Below are positions 1 through 8,702 of a stretch of 55,165 bases of DNA, in pieces (position 1 is the stretch's first letter; each line of letters opens with the position of its first letter). Source of the stretch: Pseudomonadota bacterium (GTDB lineage Bacteria; Desulfobacterota; Desulfovibrionia; Desulfovibrionales; Desulfovibrionaceae); the NCBI GenBank assembly GCA_018817515.1, contig JAHIUD010000085.1:1-55165 (forward strand), given 5' to 3'. Under the pieces are notes generated by a model. The model worked only from the letters and a program-made list of their open reading frames with translations, was not told the DNA's origin and did no database searches. The position numbers and the translations under genes were made by a program.

Positions 1-141
1 CTCCTGAAACAGCCCGTTCGGCGCTATGGGGATACCAGCGGCAGCCGTTAGGTGAGCGGTTCAACGCGAGCCTTACGGATGGCGACAGCATCGATAAGGG
101 CCTCAGGCCCTTTGGCGGGGTCCAGGGGCAGCGCCCCTGGC
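1..141 (-). repeat. Terminal copy of dispersed intergenic repeat (inverted relative to the other end)
   Basis: These 141 bases are the exact reverse complement of the last 141 bases of the window; position 142 is the first mismatch. Read on the minus strand the element starts 7 bases after the stop of the sigma-54 activator gene. It holds a hairpin with arms ccaggggc/gcccctgg, a gggcctgaggccc palindrome, about 70 bases of unique filler, and one arm (cctgaaacagcccgttcgg) of a longer hairpin cut by the window edge. Shorter relatives lie near 16.5, 21.8 and 22.1 kb. The G-rich hairpin next to a stop codon could act as a terminator (inference). Confidence 0.9.
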
Positions 142-147
142 CATCGG

Positions 148-1764
148 CTAGGCCACTTCGAGCCCTTGTTCCCGATATTCGTTGAGCTTGTTGCGCAGGG
201 TGCGCACGGAGATGCCGAGCAGTTGCGCAGCCAGGGTGCGGTTGCCGCTGGTTTCGTCCAGGCTTTTGAGGATGAGCTGTTTCTCCATCTCGTGCAGGGG
301 CATCACCGAGAGGACATCGCGCAGGGTGGCTTGAGGCTGGCCGGAAGCGGCGTCGGCCGGGGCCTGCCCGGTGGGCAGGGGCGTGGGCGCGGCATCGCTG
401 CCGTCGGTCGCGTTATACGACTCGGGCACATCGATGCCCCAGGTATCGCCATCGAGCAGGAAGTGCCGCTGCTGGATGGGTCCGCCCTGGGCCAGGAGCA
501 CGGCGCGCTCCATGAGGTTCTGCAGTTCGCGCACGTTGCCCGGCCAATCGTAGCTGGCCAGCCAGGACCGGGCGTCCTCGGCGAAGACTTGCGTCCCCAT
601 GCCGTAGGCTGTGGCGTACTTGCCCGCGAAATAGTCGGCCAGGAGCAGCACGTCGTCGCCGCGTTCGGCCAGGGCGGGCAGGCGCAGGGGGATGACGTTC
701 AGGCGATAGAACAGGTCCTGGCGGAATTTGCCCTCGCGCACGGTCTGGTCGAGGTCGCGGTTGGTGGTGGCCAGCACGCGCACGTCCACGCCGATGGTCT
801 CCACGCCGCCCACGCGGTCGATCTCGCCCTCCTGGAGCACGCGCAGGAGCTTGGCTTGCAGGGCCAGGTCCATCTCGGTGATCTCGTCGAGCAGGATGGT
901 GCCGCCCTGGGCCAGCTCGAACTTGCCGAGCTTGCGGTTGATGGCCCCGGTGAAGGCGCCCTTTTCGTGGCCGAAGAGTTCGCTTTCGAGCAGGTGTTCG
1001 GGCAGGGCCGCGCAGTTGATGGCCACAAAGGCCTCGCGCGCGCGGTCGGAATTGTGGTGGATGAACCGGGCGAACATCTCCTTGCCGGTGCCGGAGGGAC
1101 CGGAGATGAGCACTGTGGCCTTGCTGCGGGCCACCTGGCGGGCCAGGGCCAGCACGCGCTGCACGGCGGGGTGCTTGCCGATGATCTGGAAGCGCCCGGC
1201 GGCGGATTCCGGCCCGGAGGAGGTGGCCGTGGCACCGGCGGCCAGGGAGGCGTTGGAGGCCAGGCGCGGCGCGGCGCCTGACGCCGTGGCATGGCCGGAA
1301 CTTGTCGGAGAAGCCGAGGAGGAGGCCGAGGTGATGGAGGCGTTGGAGAGCACGCGTCCGGCACTCGTCCGGGATGTGGGCTTGGGCGCTGGCTCCGGCC
1401 CGGCCTCGGGCAGCAGCAGGCTGATTTTTTCCCAGCCCAGCGGCTCCAGCCAGTAGTCGCGTGCGCCGAGTTCCAGGTACTTCTGGGCCTCGTCGGCGGA
1501 CCCGGCGCGGGAGAAGATGATCACCGGCGGCACGTCTTCGCCTTTGGCCGCAAGCTCGGCCAGGCGCGAGAGCAGGGCCTCGGCGGCGTAGCCGGGCAGC
1601 GCAGGGCGTGAGAAGATCACCGCCGTGGGGGAACGCTTGAGGAAGGCCATGGCGGAGGTGAGGCCATCGGCCACGCCCGCCTGCACCCCGGCGTCGCGCA
1701 GGGCTGGGAAGATGCCGCTGACGGACTGCGGCTCGGCAAGGAAAAGAATCGTCCTCTCAGACAT
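148..1764 (-). CDS. Sigma-54-dependent Fis-family transcriptional activator with degenerate receiver
   Basis: Bacterial enhancer-binding protein that would remodel sigma-54 RNA polymerase holoenzyme using ATP. From the chosen start (MSERTILF) it has a receiver-like domain (about 1-120), a Ser/Ala-rich linker, an AAA+ domain with Walker A GPSGTGKE, the sigma-54 contact loop GAFTGA and Walker B LLDE, and a C-terminal Fis-type helix-turn-helix. The receiver lacks the acidic pair and the phospho-acceptor Asp (the strand reads AVIFSRP), so it is probably not controlled by ordinary phosphorylation. The AAA+ region resembles flagellar regulators of the FlrC/FlbD type, but the target is inferred. A longer ATG start at 1785 is possible; neither start has a convincing Shine-Dalgarno site. 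It is transcribed away from the envelope-glycan cluster. Confidence 0.9.
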   Translation of the reverse strand: MSERTILFLAEPQSVSGIFPALRDAGVQAGVADGLTSAMAFLKRSPTAVIFSRPALPGYAAEALLSRLAELAAKGEDVPPVIIFSRAGSADEAQKYLELGARDYWLEPLGWEKISLLLPEAGPEPAPKPTSRTSAGRVLSNASITSASSSASPTSSGHATASGAAPRLASNASLAAGATATSSGPESAAGRFQIIGKHPAVQRVLALARQVARSKATVLISGPSGTGKEMFARFIHHNSDRAREAFVAINCAALPEHLLESELFGHEKGAFTGAINRKLGKFELAQGGTILLDEITEMDLALQAKLLRVLQEGEIDRVGGVETIGVDVRVLATTNRDLDQTVREGKFRQDLFYRLNVIPLRLPALAERGDDVLLLADYFAGKYATAYGMGTQVFAEDARSWLASYDWPGNVRELQNLMERAVLLAQGGPIQQRHFLLDGDTWGIDVPESYNATDGSDAAPTPLPTGQAPADAASGQPQATLRDVLSVMPLHEMEKQLILKSLDETSGNRTLAAQLLGISVRTLRNKLNEYREQGLEVA

Positions 1765-1919
1765 ATCATGATCTTGTAGCCCCATCCGCAGATATTATCA
1801 ATAGATGGATTGCCGGGCCCGCAGGCGGCGCTGAACGGCCCCGCAGGCGGATGTCGTGGCCAGGCGCGCACTTGCCGGGGTGGGCCTGGTCTGGTAGGCG
1901 TTTTGTAAGGGAGTACCGC

Positions 1920-4142
1920 GTGCCGCACAGCATTCCAGTCCTTTGCTACCACAACGTGAGCCGCACCGACGGCCACACGCCCGAGCGTTTCGAGGAGCAC
2001 CTGCGCGCCATCCAGGCGGCGGGCTACCGGACGATCACCGCGCGCGAGCTGCTGGCCTGCCTGCGCGGCAGTTCGCCCGTGCCGGACAAGGCCTGCGTGC
2101 TCACCTTCGACGACTGCCACCTGTCCAACTGGACCATGGCCGCGCCGCTTTTGGCCAAATACTCCATGACCGGCGTGTTCTTCTGCGTCACGGATTTCAT
2201 CAGCCAGGGCGAAAAACGGCCCCAGCTCGCGCCAGAGGCCGGAGGCCCGGAGCTTTTATCCGCCCCGGAGTCCTTCCGCCGTGCGCTGGAGGCGGGCGAT
2301 TTTTCGCAGTTCATGAACGAGGCTGAACTCAAGGCGCTCACAAGCGACTACGGGTTCGAGGTGCACGGCCACAGCGCCCGGCATCAGGGCTGTTTCCGCA
2401 GCATGGTCAGGACCGGCAGCCAGGCCGACGCGAGCGCCCACTGGAGCGCCTGGGGCATCTACACCCCGGAGCAGCGCCAGGCCGCGCCAGCGGCCCTGCT
2501 GCCGCAATTCGAGACGGGCAGCGGCTACGTCTACAACGGCTATTGGCCGACGGCCTCCCTTGCGGAAGCCGGGGGCAAGGAAAGGGGCGGGCTGTACTAT
2601 CGCCGCCGCACAGACGAGCTGCGCCGGGCCTTCTGCCTGGAGGACTTCAAGCGCTGCTACGCGCGCATCCGGGACATAAACGGGTATGGCGACGAGCAGT
2701 ATTTCTGCTGGCCCTGGGGCCAGTTTGACGCGCTGTCCGAATCCTGCCTGCGCGAGGCCGGGTTCCAGGCCGCCTTCACCCTGGAGCGCAGCTCCAACGT
2801 GCCCGGCCAAAACCCCCTGCGCATCCACCGGATAGGTGTCGGCAAGACCAAGAACGGGGCGTGGATCCAGAGCCGCCTGCGCATGTATTCCGGCAACCTG
2901 TCCGCGCGCCTGTTCTTCAAATACCTGCGCAAGCGGCCCGAGGTGGCGAGCGTCCTTTTCATGACCGACTCGGAGAAGCTCTCCGGCGGCAGCCGCCAGA
3001 TGGTCAACAACATCCTGGGCATGCGCGAAAGCGGCCTGCGCGTCACGGCGGTTATCCCGCCGGGCTCGGAGATCGCTTTGGCGCTTGCGCCGCTCACCAC
3101 GGGCGAGAATCCCGTCGAGGTGGTGGAGTTCGGCGGGTTCAGGCAGTACGTGCGCGCGGCCTCCTTCGTGGCCGGGCTGGCCAAGCGCGTGCAGGCCGAC
3201 GTGGTGCACACCTTCCACGCCAAGGCCTACAAGAGCGCGGCCCTGGCAAAGCTGCTGGGCGGCCGCTTCAGCCTGTTCATAAACCGGGGCGTGATCTTCC
3301 CGCCCAACACCATTTTCGCGCTCTACACCCTGGCCGCAACGGGCGTCACCGTGAACTCGCTCAAGTGCGCGGAGGTGCTGCGCCGCTACCAGGTGCCCAG
3401 CAACAGGCTGCGGCTGGTCTACAACTCCTTCCTGCCCGGGCCGGACATGAACGGCGAGCTCCCGCCGGAGCGCCAGCCCCAGAAAAAGCGCGGCGCGCGG
3501 GTGCTCTACGTGGGCAACGAGGCCCCGGCCAAGGGCTTTGACGTATTCCTGCGCGCGGCAGCGGAATTGGTGGCGAGAGGCGTGCGCGACCTGGAGTTCG
3601 TGGCCGCCGGGGTGCGCAACATGAAGCCCTTTGAGCCTCTGGTGACGCCGGGCCTGCGGCTGCGGCTGCGCGTGGCCGGGCATCTTCCGCATGACGGCGT
3701 GCTGCAGGAGCTTGCCGACGCCGACATCCTGGTGCTGCCCTCGCGCCAGGAGAGCCTGCCCAACGCGCTGCTGGAGGGCTTCGCCTGTTCGCTGCCCGCC
3801 GTGGTCACCAACGTGGGCGGCATGCCCGAGTTGGTGCATGATGGCGTCAACGGCTTCGTGCGCGCCTCGGAGGACGCCTCCGGCCTGGCCGACGCCGTGG
3901 CGACGCTTGCCGACGACCCCGCCCTGCGCCTGCGCATGGGCCGCATCAACCGGCGGCTGGTGGCCCGCCACCTGGGCAACGCCGCCAAGACCCTCACGCT
4001 GCTGCGCGTGTACTTCGGCGAGGCGCTGTTCGAGCCGCTGCCCATCGAGGATCTGGCCCGGCAGGTGGCGGCGGAGATGTCTTTGACGGGCCTTCAAGTC
4101 CCGGGGCAGGAGGGCGCGCCATGCTCGCACAGCAAGGCCTAG
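1920..4142 (+). CDS. Polysaccharide deacetylase - GT4 glycosyltransferase fusion
   Basis: Two-domain protein of 741 residues. The N-terminal part (about 1-320) is a carbohydrate esterase 4-like deacetylase: it opens with IPVLCYHNVS and has the metal/catalytic TFDD motif and a second HGHSARH motif. From about residue 335 it becomes a GT-B fold family 4 glycosyltransferase, with a VGNEAPAKGFDVFL strand and the nucleotide-sugar motif LPSRQESLPNALLEGFA followed by VVTNVGGMPE. GTG at 1920 is preferred because AAGGGAG lies 6-7 bases upstream; the frame is open further upstream but without such a site. It overlaps the next gene by 22 bases. The fusion suggests coupled de-N-acetylation and sugar transfer during surface glycan assembly (inference). 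Confidence 0.88.
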   Translation: MPHSIPVLCYHNVSRTDGHTPERFEEHLRAIQAAGYRTITARELLACLRGSSPVPDKACVLTFDDCHLSNWTMAAPLLAKYSMTGVFFCVTDFISQGEKRPQLAPEAGGPELLSAPESFRRALEAGDFSQFMNEAELKALTSDYGFEVHGHSARHQGCFRSMVRTGSQADASAHWSAWGIYTPEQRQAAPAALLPQFETGSGYVYNGYWPTASLAEAGGKERGGLYYRRRTDELRRAFCLEDFKRCYARIRDINGYGDEQYFCWPWGQFDALSESCLREAGFQAAFTLERSSNVPGQNPLRIHRIGVGKTKNGAWIQSRLRMYSGNLSARLFFKYLRKRPEVASVLFMTDSEKLSGGSRQMVNNILGMRESGLRVTAVIPPGSEIALALAPLTTGENPVEVVEFGGFRQYVRAASFVAGLAKRVQADVVHTFHAKAYKSAALAKLLGGRFSLFINRGVIFPPNTIFALYTLAATGVTVNSLKCAEVLRRYQVPSNRLRLVYNSFLPGPDMNGELPPERQPQKKRGARVLYVGNEAPAKGFDVFLRAAAELVARGVRDLEFVAAGVRNMKPFEPLVTPGLRLRLRVAGHLPHDGVLQELADADILVLPSRQESLPNALLEGFACSLPAVVTNVGGMPELVHDGVNGFVRASEDASGLADAVATLADDPALRLRMGRINRRLVARHLGNAAKTLTLLRVYFGEALFEPLPIEDLARQVAAEMSLTGLQVPGQEGAPCSHSKA

Positions 4143-5881
4143 GCGCGGCTTGGTCGGCCCTGCCCGCGCCCCTGCGACAGAAGCTGACCCTGTCCTCCAC
4201 GGGTTGGCGGCACCTGGCCCAGGCTGCGGCGCTCTGCCTCCGGCTGGCGCGGGACTGCGCCGATGCGCCCGAGCGCACGCGCCTCATCTCTCTGGCCACG
4301 GACCTGCTGCTCTGGGCCTGCGGCGAGAACCCGCTGCACGGACCCCTGGCAGCGGAGATACTGTCCGCGCCGGACCTCCTGCTGCCTGCGGCCTCCCGAG
4401 ACATGCTCAGCGCCGTGGCCGCCAACTGGCGCGTGCCCGAGACGAAAGACGGCGGCCTGGCCTATTTCGAGCGCCTGGCGAAACTGCGCGACACCGTCAA
4501 GCTGGCCGACTTTCTGGCCGGGCAGGTGGCCAAGGCCCCGGCCTCCCTGTTCTGGCGTGAGAAGGCCCTGGCGCTCTCGCTCTACGCCGGGGATAACGGC
4601 CTCCGCGCAGACCTGGAGACCGCAGCGCAGGGGGGCCTGGACGACATCCCGGGTCTGGCCCCGGTGGCGGCGGCGCTGCGCGCCCAGGCTGCTTTCCTGC
4701 GCGGCGGCACCGCAGCCTGCCTGGAGGCGCTGCTCCCGCTCGATGGAATTTTCGGGCCGGGCTTTGTGCCCGCGCGCATGGGCCTGGCCCTGCTGGCTGC
4801 GGGCGAGAACCAAGCCGCCCTGCAACACCTGCTGCGCGCCCTGCACGCCGCGCCCTGGCAGGCCAATCTGGCCCAGGTAACGGCGGACGCAATCAGCGGC
4901 CTGCGCGGCGCGCTTGCGCCCCTGCCCGGCCCCACGCTGGTCATGCTCTACACCTGGAACAAGGCCGCAGACCTGGACGCCACGCTCGCCAGCCTGTTCG
5001 CCTCGAACCTTGACGGAGCCAGGGTGGTGGTGCTGGACAACGGCAGCACGGACGGCACGCCGCAGGTGCTCGATACCTGGGCAAAGCGCGCGGGCGAAAC
5101 CCTTCTGCGCGTCACCCTGCCGGTGAACATCGGCGCGCCAGCGGCCCGCAACTGGCTGGCGGCCCTGCCCGAGGCCAAGGCCGCCGAGCACCTCGTTTAT
5201 CTGGACGACGACGTTGATCTCCCCGGCGACTGGCTGGGCCGCCTGGGCGCGGCCCTGGCCCGCCACCCCGATGCCGGAGTCGTGGGCTGCAAGGTGGCCG
5301 ACCACCACGCCCCGCACTTGCTGCAGAACGTGGCCGGGCACCTGGTGATCCCCCAGGACGTTTCAGAAGACCGCCCGGACCTGGATTACCAGAGCCTGTC
5401 GCCCAACCCCTTCCGCTTGTGCGACGCGCACCTGCAGGGCCCGGACTGGGGGCTCTTTGATTTCATCAGCCCCTGCGCCTCGGTGACGGGCTGCTGCCAC
5501 CTGTTCCGGCGCGCGGCCCTCATCGATTCGTCAGGCGGCCCGGCTGCGGCGGGCGGGTTCTCCCTGGCCCTTGGGCCCTCGCAGTACGACGATTTCGAGC
5601 GCGACCTGCGCATGCTGGATTCCGGAGTAAAAGCCGTGTATACGGGACACTTGAGGGTGCGCCACCGCAAGCGCTCCGGGCTTGCGGGACAGGGCATGGC
5701 CGGACAAGGCATGGAAGGACACTCCGCCGCCGGAGCGGGCGCTGCGGGCAACCGCTACAAGATGCAGTGCATGCACCCGCGCGAGGAGATCGCCCGGCAC
5801 ATGGCCGCCCAGGCAGAGTGGCTGGCGGCGCACCAGCTGGAACGCCTGCGCCTGCTCGATGCCCAAGAGCCGGGCAGTTGA
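4121..5881 (+). CDS. GT2 glycosyltransferase with N-terminal helical region
   Basis: A 586-residue protein. Residues 1-265 are an Ala/Leu-rich helical region that may be TPR-like. From about 268 it is a GT-A fold family 2 glycosyltransferase: TLVMLYTWNKAADL, the VVLDNGSTDGTPQV nucleotide-binding strand, NIGAPAARN, and a metal-binding YLDDDVD. The end has a Gly/Ala/Met insertion (GLAGQGMAGQGMEG) and a terminal helix. The ATG at 4121 follows GGAGGG and lies inside the preceding deacetylase-GT4 gene, implying translational coupling. It probably adds a sugar in the same glycan pathway; acceptor and donor cannot be read from the sequence. Confidence 0.85.
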   Translation: MLAQQGLGAAWSALPAPLRQKLTLSSTGWRHLAQAAALCLRLARDCADAPERTRLISLATDLLLWACGENPLHGPLAAEILSAPDLLLPAASRDMLSAVAANWRVPETKDGGLAYFERLAKLRDTVKLADFLAGQVAKAPASLFWREKALALSLYAGDNGLRADLETAAQGGLDDIPGLAPVAAALRAQAAFLRGGTAACLEALLPLDGIFGPGFVPARMGLALLAAGENQAALQHLLRALHAAPWQANLAQVTADAISGLRGALAPLPGPTLVMLYTWNKAADLDATLASLFASNLDGARVVVLDNGSTDGTPQVLDTWAKRAGETLLRVTLPVNIGAPAARNWLAALPEAKAAEHLVYLDDDVDLPGDWLGRLGAALARHPDAGVVGCKVADHHAPHLLQNVAGHLVIPQDVSEDRPDLDYQSLSPNPFRLCDAHLQGPDWGLFDFISPCASVTGCCHLFRRAALIDSSGGPAAAGGFSLALGPSQYDDFERDLRMLDSGVKAVYTGHLRVRHRKRSGLAGQGMAGQGMEGHSAAGAGAAGNRYKMQCMHPREEIARHMAAQAEWLAAHQLERLRLLDAQEPGS

Positions 5882-5917
5882 CCGCCGAACGTAGACCTAA
5901 TTGGACGGAGCCGAGAG

Positions 5918-6703
5918 ATGACTGACAGCAGCGCACAATTCTTAAGCGAGCACCAGGAGCTCGCGCCGGGCGATAGCTTCCGCTTCGCCTGCCATCCTGG
6001 GGTGAGCTGCTTCGGCGCCTGCTGTTCGGCCCTTGACCTCATGATCACGCCCTACGACGCCCTGCGCCTGCGCCACACCACGGGCCAGCGCGCGCGCGAG
6101 TTCATCGCGCTCTTCGCCAACCTCTTGGCCATGCCCGAGGTGGGCCTGCCCATGCTGCACATGCGCATGCTGGCAGACGCCCGGCACCATTGCCCGTTTA
6201 TGCGCGACACGGGCTGCGCCGTGTACCAGGACCGGCCCTCGGCCTGCCGCACCTATCCCCTTGGCCGCGCCACGCAGCGTGGACCAGAGGGCGAGGTTGT
6301 GGAGCGCGTCTTCATGGCCCGCGAGGCACATTGCCGGGGCTTCGATGCCGGAACGGACTTCGACGCCGGCGCCTGGATGCACGACCAGGGCCTGGAGCCA
6401 TACAACAGGGCCAACGACCGCTACATGGCCCTGGCCGAGGACCTGCGCGCCTTCGAGACGCTCACCGGGCAGGGCATGGGCCAGAAGCAGCTCGGCATGG
6501 CGGGCCTGGCTCTCTACCAGCCCGACGAATTCCAACCCTTCCTGGCCCAGTCCGGCCTCATGGACCGCCTGGAAATGACCGAGACACGCAAGAACGACGT
6601 CCTCAACGACGAAGAGGCCTGCCTCGATTTCGGCTACGATTGGCTTGAGCTTTCGCTCATGGGACATACGGAACATTTGCGGCCAAAAGATCAAAAGGGA
6701 TAG
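5918..6703 (+). CDS. YkgJ-family cysteine-cluster protein (putative metal-binding)
   Basis: 261 residues. The N-terminal half carries the Cys-cluster pattern of the YkgJ/UPF0153 family: FACHPGVSCFGACC near residue 30, HCPFM then GCAVYQDRPSACRTYP near residues 90-110. These conserved cysteines are thought to bind zinc or an Fe-S cluster; no enzymatic role is established for most members. The C-terminal half has no motif I recognise. It starts 36 bases after the GT2 gene and ends 9 bases before rfaE2, so it is probably co-transcribed with the envelope genes. Confidence 0.85.
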   Translation: MTDSSAQFLSEHQELAPGDSFRFACHPGVSCFGACCSALDLMITPYDALRLRHTTGQRAREFIALFANLLAMPEVGLPMLHMRMLADARHHCPFMRDTGCAVYQDRPSACRTYPLGRATQRGPEGEVVERVFMAREAHCRGFDAGTDFDAGAWMHDQGLEPYNRANDRYMALAEDLRAFETLTGQGMGQKQLGMAGLALYQPDEFQPFLAQSGLMDRLEMTETRKNDVLNDEEACLDFGYDWLELSLMGHTEHLRPKDQKG

Positions 6704-6712
6704 GACACTGAC

Positions 6713-7216
6713 ATGAACGAAGACGATCTCTTTCACCCAAAGCTCATGACCCTGGAAGACTTCGTGGCCATGCGCCGCGTGCTGCCCAAGGGCTACCGGC
6801 TGGTGTTCACCAACGGCTGCTTCGATCTGCTGCACCCGGGCCACGTTGACCTTTTGGCGCGCGCGCGCGCCCTGGGCGACGGGCTCATCGTGGGGCTCAA
6901 TTCCGACAACTCGGTCCGGCGCATCAAGAAGGACGCCAAAGGCCCCAAGCGCCCGCTGAACAGCCAGGCCTCGCGCTCCTTCGTGCTTGCCGGGCTGGAG
7001 GCCGTGGACTTCGTGGTCATCTTCGACCAGGACACGCCGCTGGAGCTCATCCGCGCCGTGCAGCCCCAGGTGCTGGTCAAGGGCGGAGACTGGACCAAGG
7101 ACAAGATCGTGGGCCGTGAGGTGGTGGAGGACGCTGGCGGGCAGGTCATGAGCCTGCCGCTTCTGCCCGGCTACTCCACCTCCGGGCTCATCGAGCGCAT
7201 TCTTAAGGCCCGCTAA
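6713..7216 (+). CDS. rfaE2: D-glycero-beta-D-manno-heptose 1-phosphate adenylyltransferase
   Basis: Single-domain nucleotidyltransferase of 167 residues, equal to the C-terminal half of E. coli HldE. It transfers AMP from ATP to heptose-1-phosphate, giving ADP-heptose for the LPS inner core. The signature TNGCFDLLHPGHVDLL (nucleotidyltransferase HxGH) is present, followed by GLNSDNSVRRIKK, VKGGDW and the C-terminal YSTSGLIERI. The kinase half (RfaE1) is absent and must be encoded elsewhere. It closes the glycan operon that starts at 1920, consistent with LPS or surface-sugar assembly. Confidence 0.95.
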   Translation: MNEDDLFHPKLMTLEDFVAMRRVLPKGYRLVFTNGCFDLLHPGHVDLLARARALGDGLIVGLNSDNSVRRIKKDAKGPKRPLNSQASRSFVLAGLEAVDFVVIFDQDTPLELIRAVQPQVLVKGGDWTKDKIVGREVVEDAGGQVMSLPLLPGYSTSGLIERILKAR

Positions 7217-7270
7217 GGGCGGGAGAGGGCACAGCGCGAGCCGCGTCAATCGGCCCTGGCGCATTGCGCC

Positions 7271-7299
7271 TTGACGGCGGGGATGAGCCCTGCTATGTA
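7271..7299 (+). promoter_or_regulatory. Sigma-70 type promoter of the tRNA gene
   Basis: TTGACG at 7271-7276 (five of six consensus bases) and TATGTA at 7294-7299 are separated by exactly 17 bases. The tRNA starts 18 bases after the -10 element, a normal leader length. Confidence 0.7.
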
Positions 7300-7317
7300 A
7301 CTCTGCTCGGACGGAAC

Positions 7318-7393
7318 GGGCCAATAGCTCAGTTGGTAGAGCCCCCGGCTCATAACCGGATGGTCCCAGGTTCGACCCCTGGTTGGCCCACCA
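7318..7393 (+). tRNA. tRNA with CAU anticodon (probably elongator Met; Ile2 possible)
   Basis: A complete 76-base cloverleaf. The 7-bp acceptor stem is GGGCCAA/TTGGCCC, the T arm contains GGTTCGACCCC, and the discriminator A is followed by an encoded CCA. The anticodon loop is CTCATAA with CAU in the middle. The first anticodon-stem pair is a C-A mismatch. CAU is used by elongator Met and, after lysidine modification, by Ile2; the sequence alone does not settle this. Initiator is unlikely because the acceptor stem begins with a full G-C pair. Confidence 0.93.
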
Positions 7394-7558
7394 GAAAGAC
7401 GACGGCCACCAGCCCAGGCGAGTCGCAAGCGGGCGGGGCGAACCGCACCGGTCACGAGCACGGCCAGATCCATGATCACCCGTAAGGACTGACATTGACC
7501 ATACGCGCAACAGCGAAGACGTTGAAACTTGCCGCCCGGACTTGTGCAGGCGATAGCA

Positions 7559-7591
7559 GATGCTCCCTGGGGGAAACCCTACGGGAGCATC
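7559..7591 (+). promoter_or_regulatory. Hairpin in the leader of the Nif3-like gene
   Basis: gatgctccc (7559-7567) pairs perfectly with gggagcatc (7583-7591), and a small ggg-aaa-ccc hairpin is nested inside. It ends 20 bases before the ATG of the Nif3-like gene, so it would sit just upstream of the ribosome binding site in the mRNA. It is not followed by a T run. It may affect translation or RNA stability; I recognise no riboswitch class. Confidence 0.45.
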
Positions 7592-7610
7592 CGCGCTTTG
7601 AGGGGGTATC

Positions 7611-8645
7611 ATGAACGCCCAGAAAACATTGGAGATCATCCGTTCCCTGGCGCCCGAGGCCTTTGCCTCCGACTGGGACAACTCCCGCGTGCAGATCAAG
7701 GGCGAGCGCGCCGAGATCAAGAAGCTCGCCGTGAGCCTGGACCCGCTGCCCGCCACCATGGCAGGCGCCCTGGCCTGGGGCGCGGACCTCGTGCTGACCC
7801 ACCACCCGTTGTATTTCAAGCCCCAGGCGCCCACCCAGGACGGCCAGCACCTCACCGTGCTGCGCCAGTTCATGACCGCCGGGGCCTGGCTCTACTCCGC
7901 CCACACCAGCCTGGACTGCCGGCCCGACGGCCCGGCCTTCTGGCTTGGCCGCGCCCTGAAACTCAAGGACTGCGCCAGCATCGAGAACGTGCAGAACCTC
8001 CCCGCCCGCGAGGTCTTCTTCCAGGCCCCGGCGCGCATCACCGAGCGTGAGGCCCGGCCCCTTTCCGAGGCCCCGGGCGTCCTCGCCGTGTCGCAGAGCA
8101 ACTCCGGCGAGGTGCGCGTCATCTGCGAGGAGCGCGCCTGGAGCGACATCAGCGAGCGTCTGGTGGGCATCTTCGGCAAGCGGCCGGAGTTTTTGGTGCG
8201 CCGCCTGGAGGCCCCTGTGGAGAGCGTGGGCTTCGGCCAGGTGGGCGAGCTGCCCAAGGCGCTTTCCTGCGAGGACTTCGCCAAGCTGCTTGAGAAGGCC
8301 CTGTTCAGCGTTCAGAAGCCCCAGCAAAGCAGCCTTGGCCGTGGCCTGGCCTGGGCCGAGTGCGGGCCGAAGCCCGAGACGATTCGCCGCGTGGGCTACA
8401 CCACGGGCTCCGGCGCTTCGCTGATACCCGCGGCCTTTGCCGCCGGGGCGGACGTGTTCATCTGCGGCGACGTGAAGCACCATGCCGCCATGGAGACGCC
8501 GGGGCTGGTCTTCGACGTGGGCCACTTCATCCTGGAGGAGGAGATGATGCGCCTCTTCGCCAAGGAACTCGGCGCGGCCCTGTCCGGCGTGGACGTCAAA
8601 TTTTTCGAGGGAAAGAGCCCGTTCGGCTACCGGGTGCTGGCCTAA
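7611..8645 (+). CDS. Nif3-like dinuclear metal centre protein
   Basis: 344 residues, NIF3/YbgI/YqfO family, which form toroidal hexamers with a two-metal site. Visible motifs are the early SDWDNSRVQIKG, the metal-binding HHPLYFKP near residue 63, YSAHTSLDC near 100, and the C-terminal pair GDVKHH and DVGHF. An insertion of about 100 residues between the two halves, as in YqfO-type members, is present. Function is uncertain across the family (GTP cyclohydrolase-like activity has been suggested). It is followed after 57 bases by the zinc-ribbon coiled-coil gene, a common partner in bacterial genomes. Confidence 0.9.
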   Translation: MNAQKTLEIIRSLAPEAFASDWDNSRVQIKGERAEIKKLAVSLDPLPATMAGALAWGADLVLTHHPLYFKPQAPTQDGQHLTVLRQFMTAGAWLYSAHTSLDCRPDGPAFWLGRALKLKDCASIENVQNLPAREVFFQAPARITEREARPLSEAPGVLAVSQSNSGEVRVICEERAWSDISERLVGIFGKRPEFLVRRLEAPVESVGFGQVGELPKALSCEDFAKLLEKALFSVQKPQQSSLGRGLAWAECGPKPETIRRVGYTTGSGASLIPAAFAAGADVFICGDVKHHAAMETPGLVFDVGHFILEEEMMRLFAKELGAALSGVDVKFFEGKSPFGYRVLA

Positions 8646-8702
8646 GGCCAGCCTCCCTTCCGGTCCGGCGGCGTCACAATATTGCAACACAACGAGGTGC
8701 CC

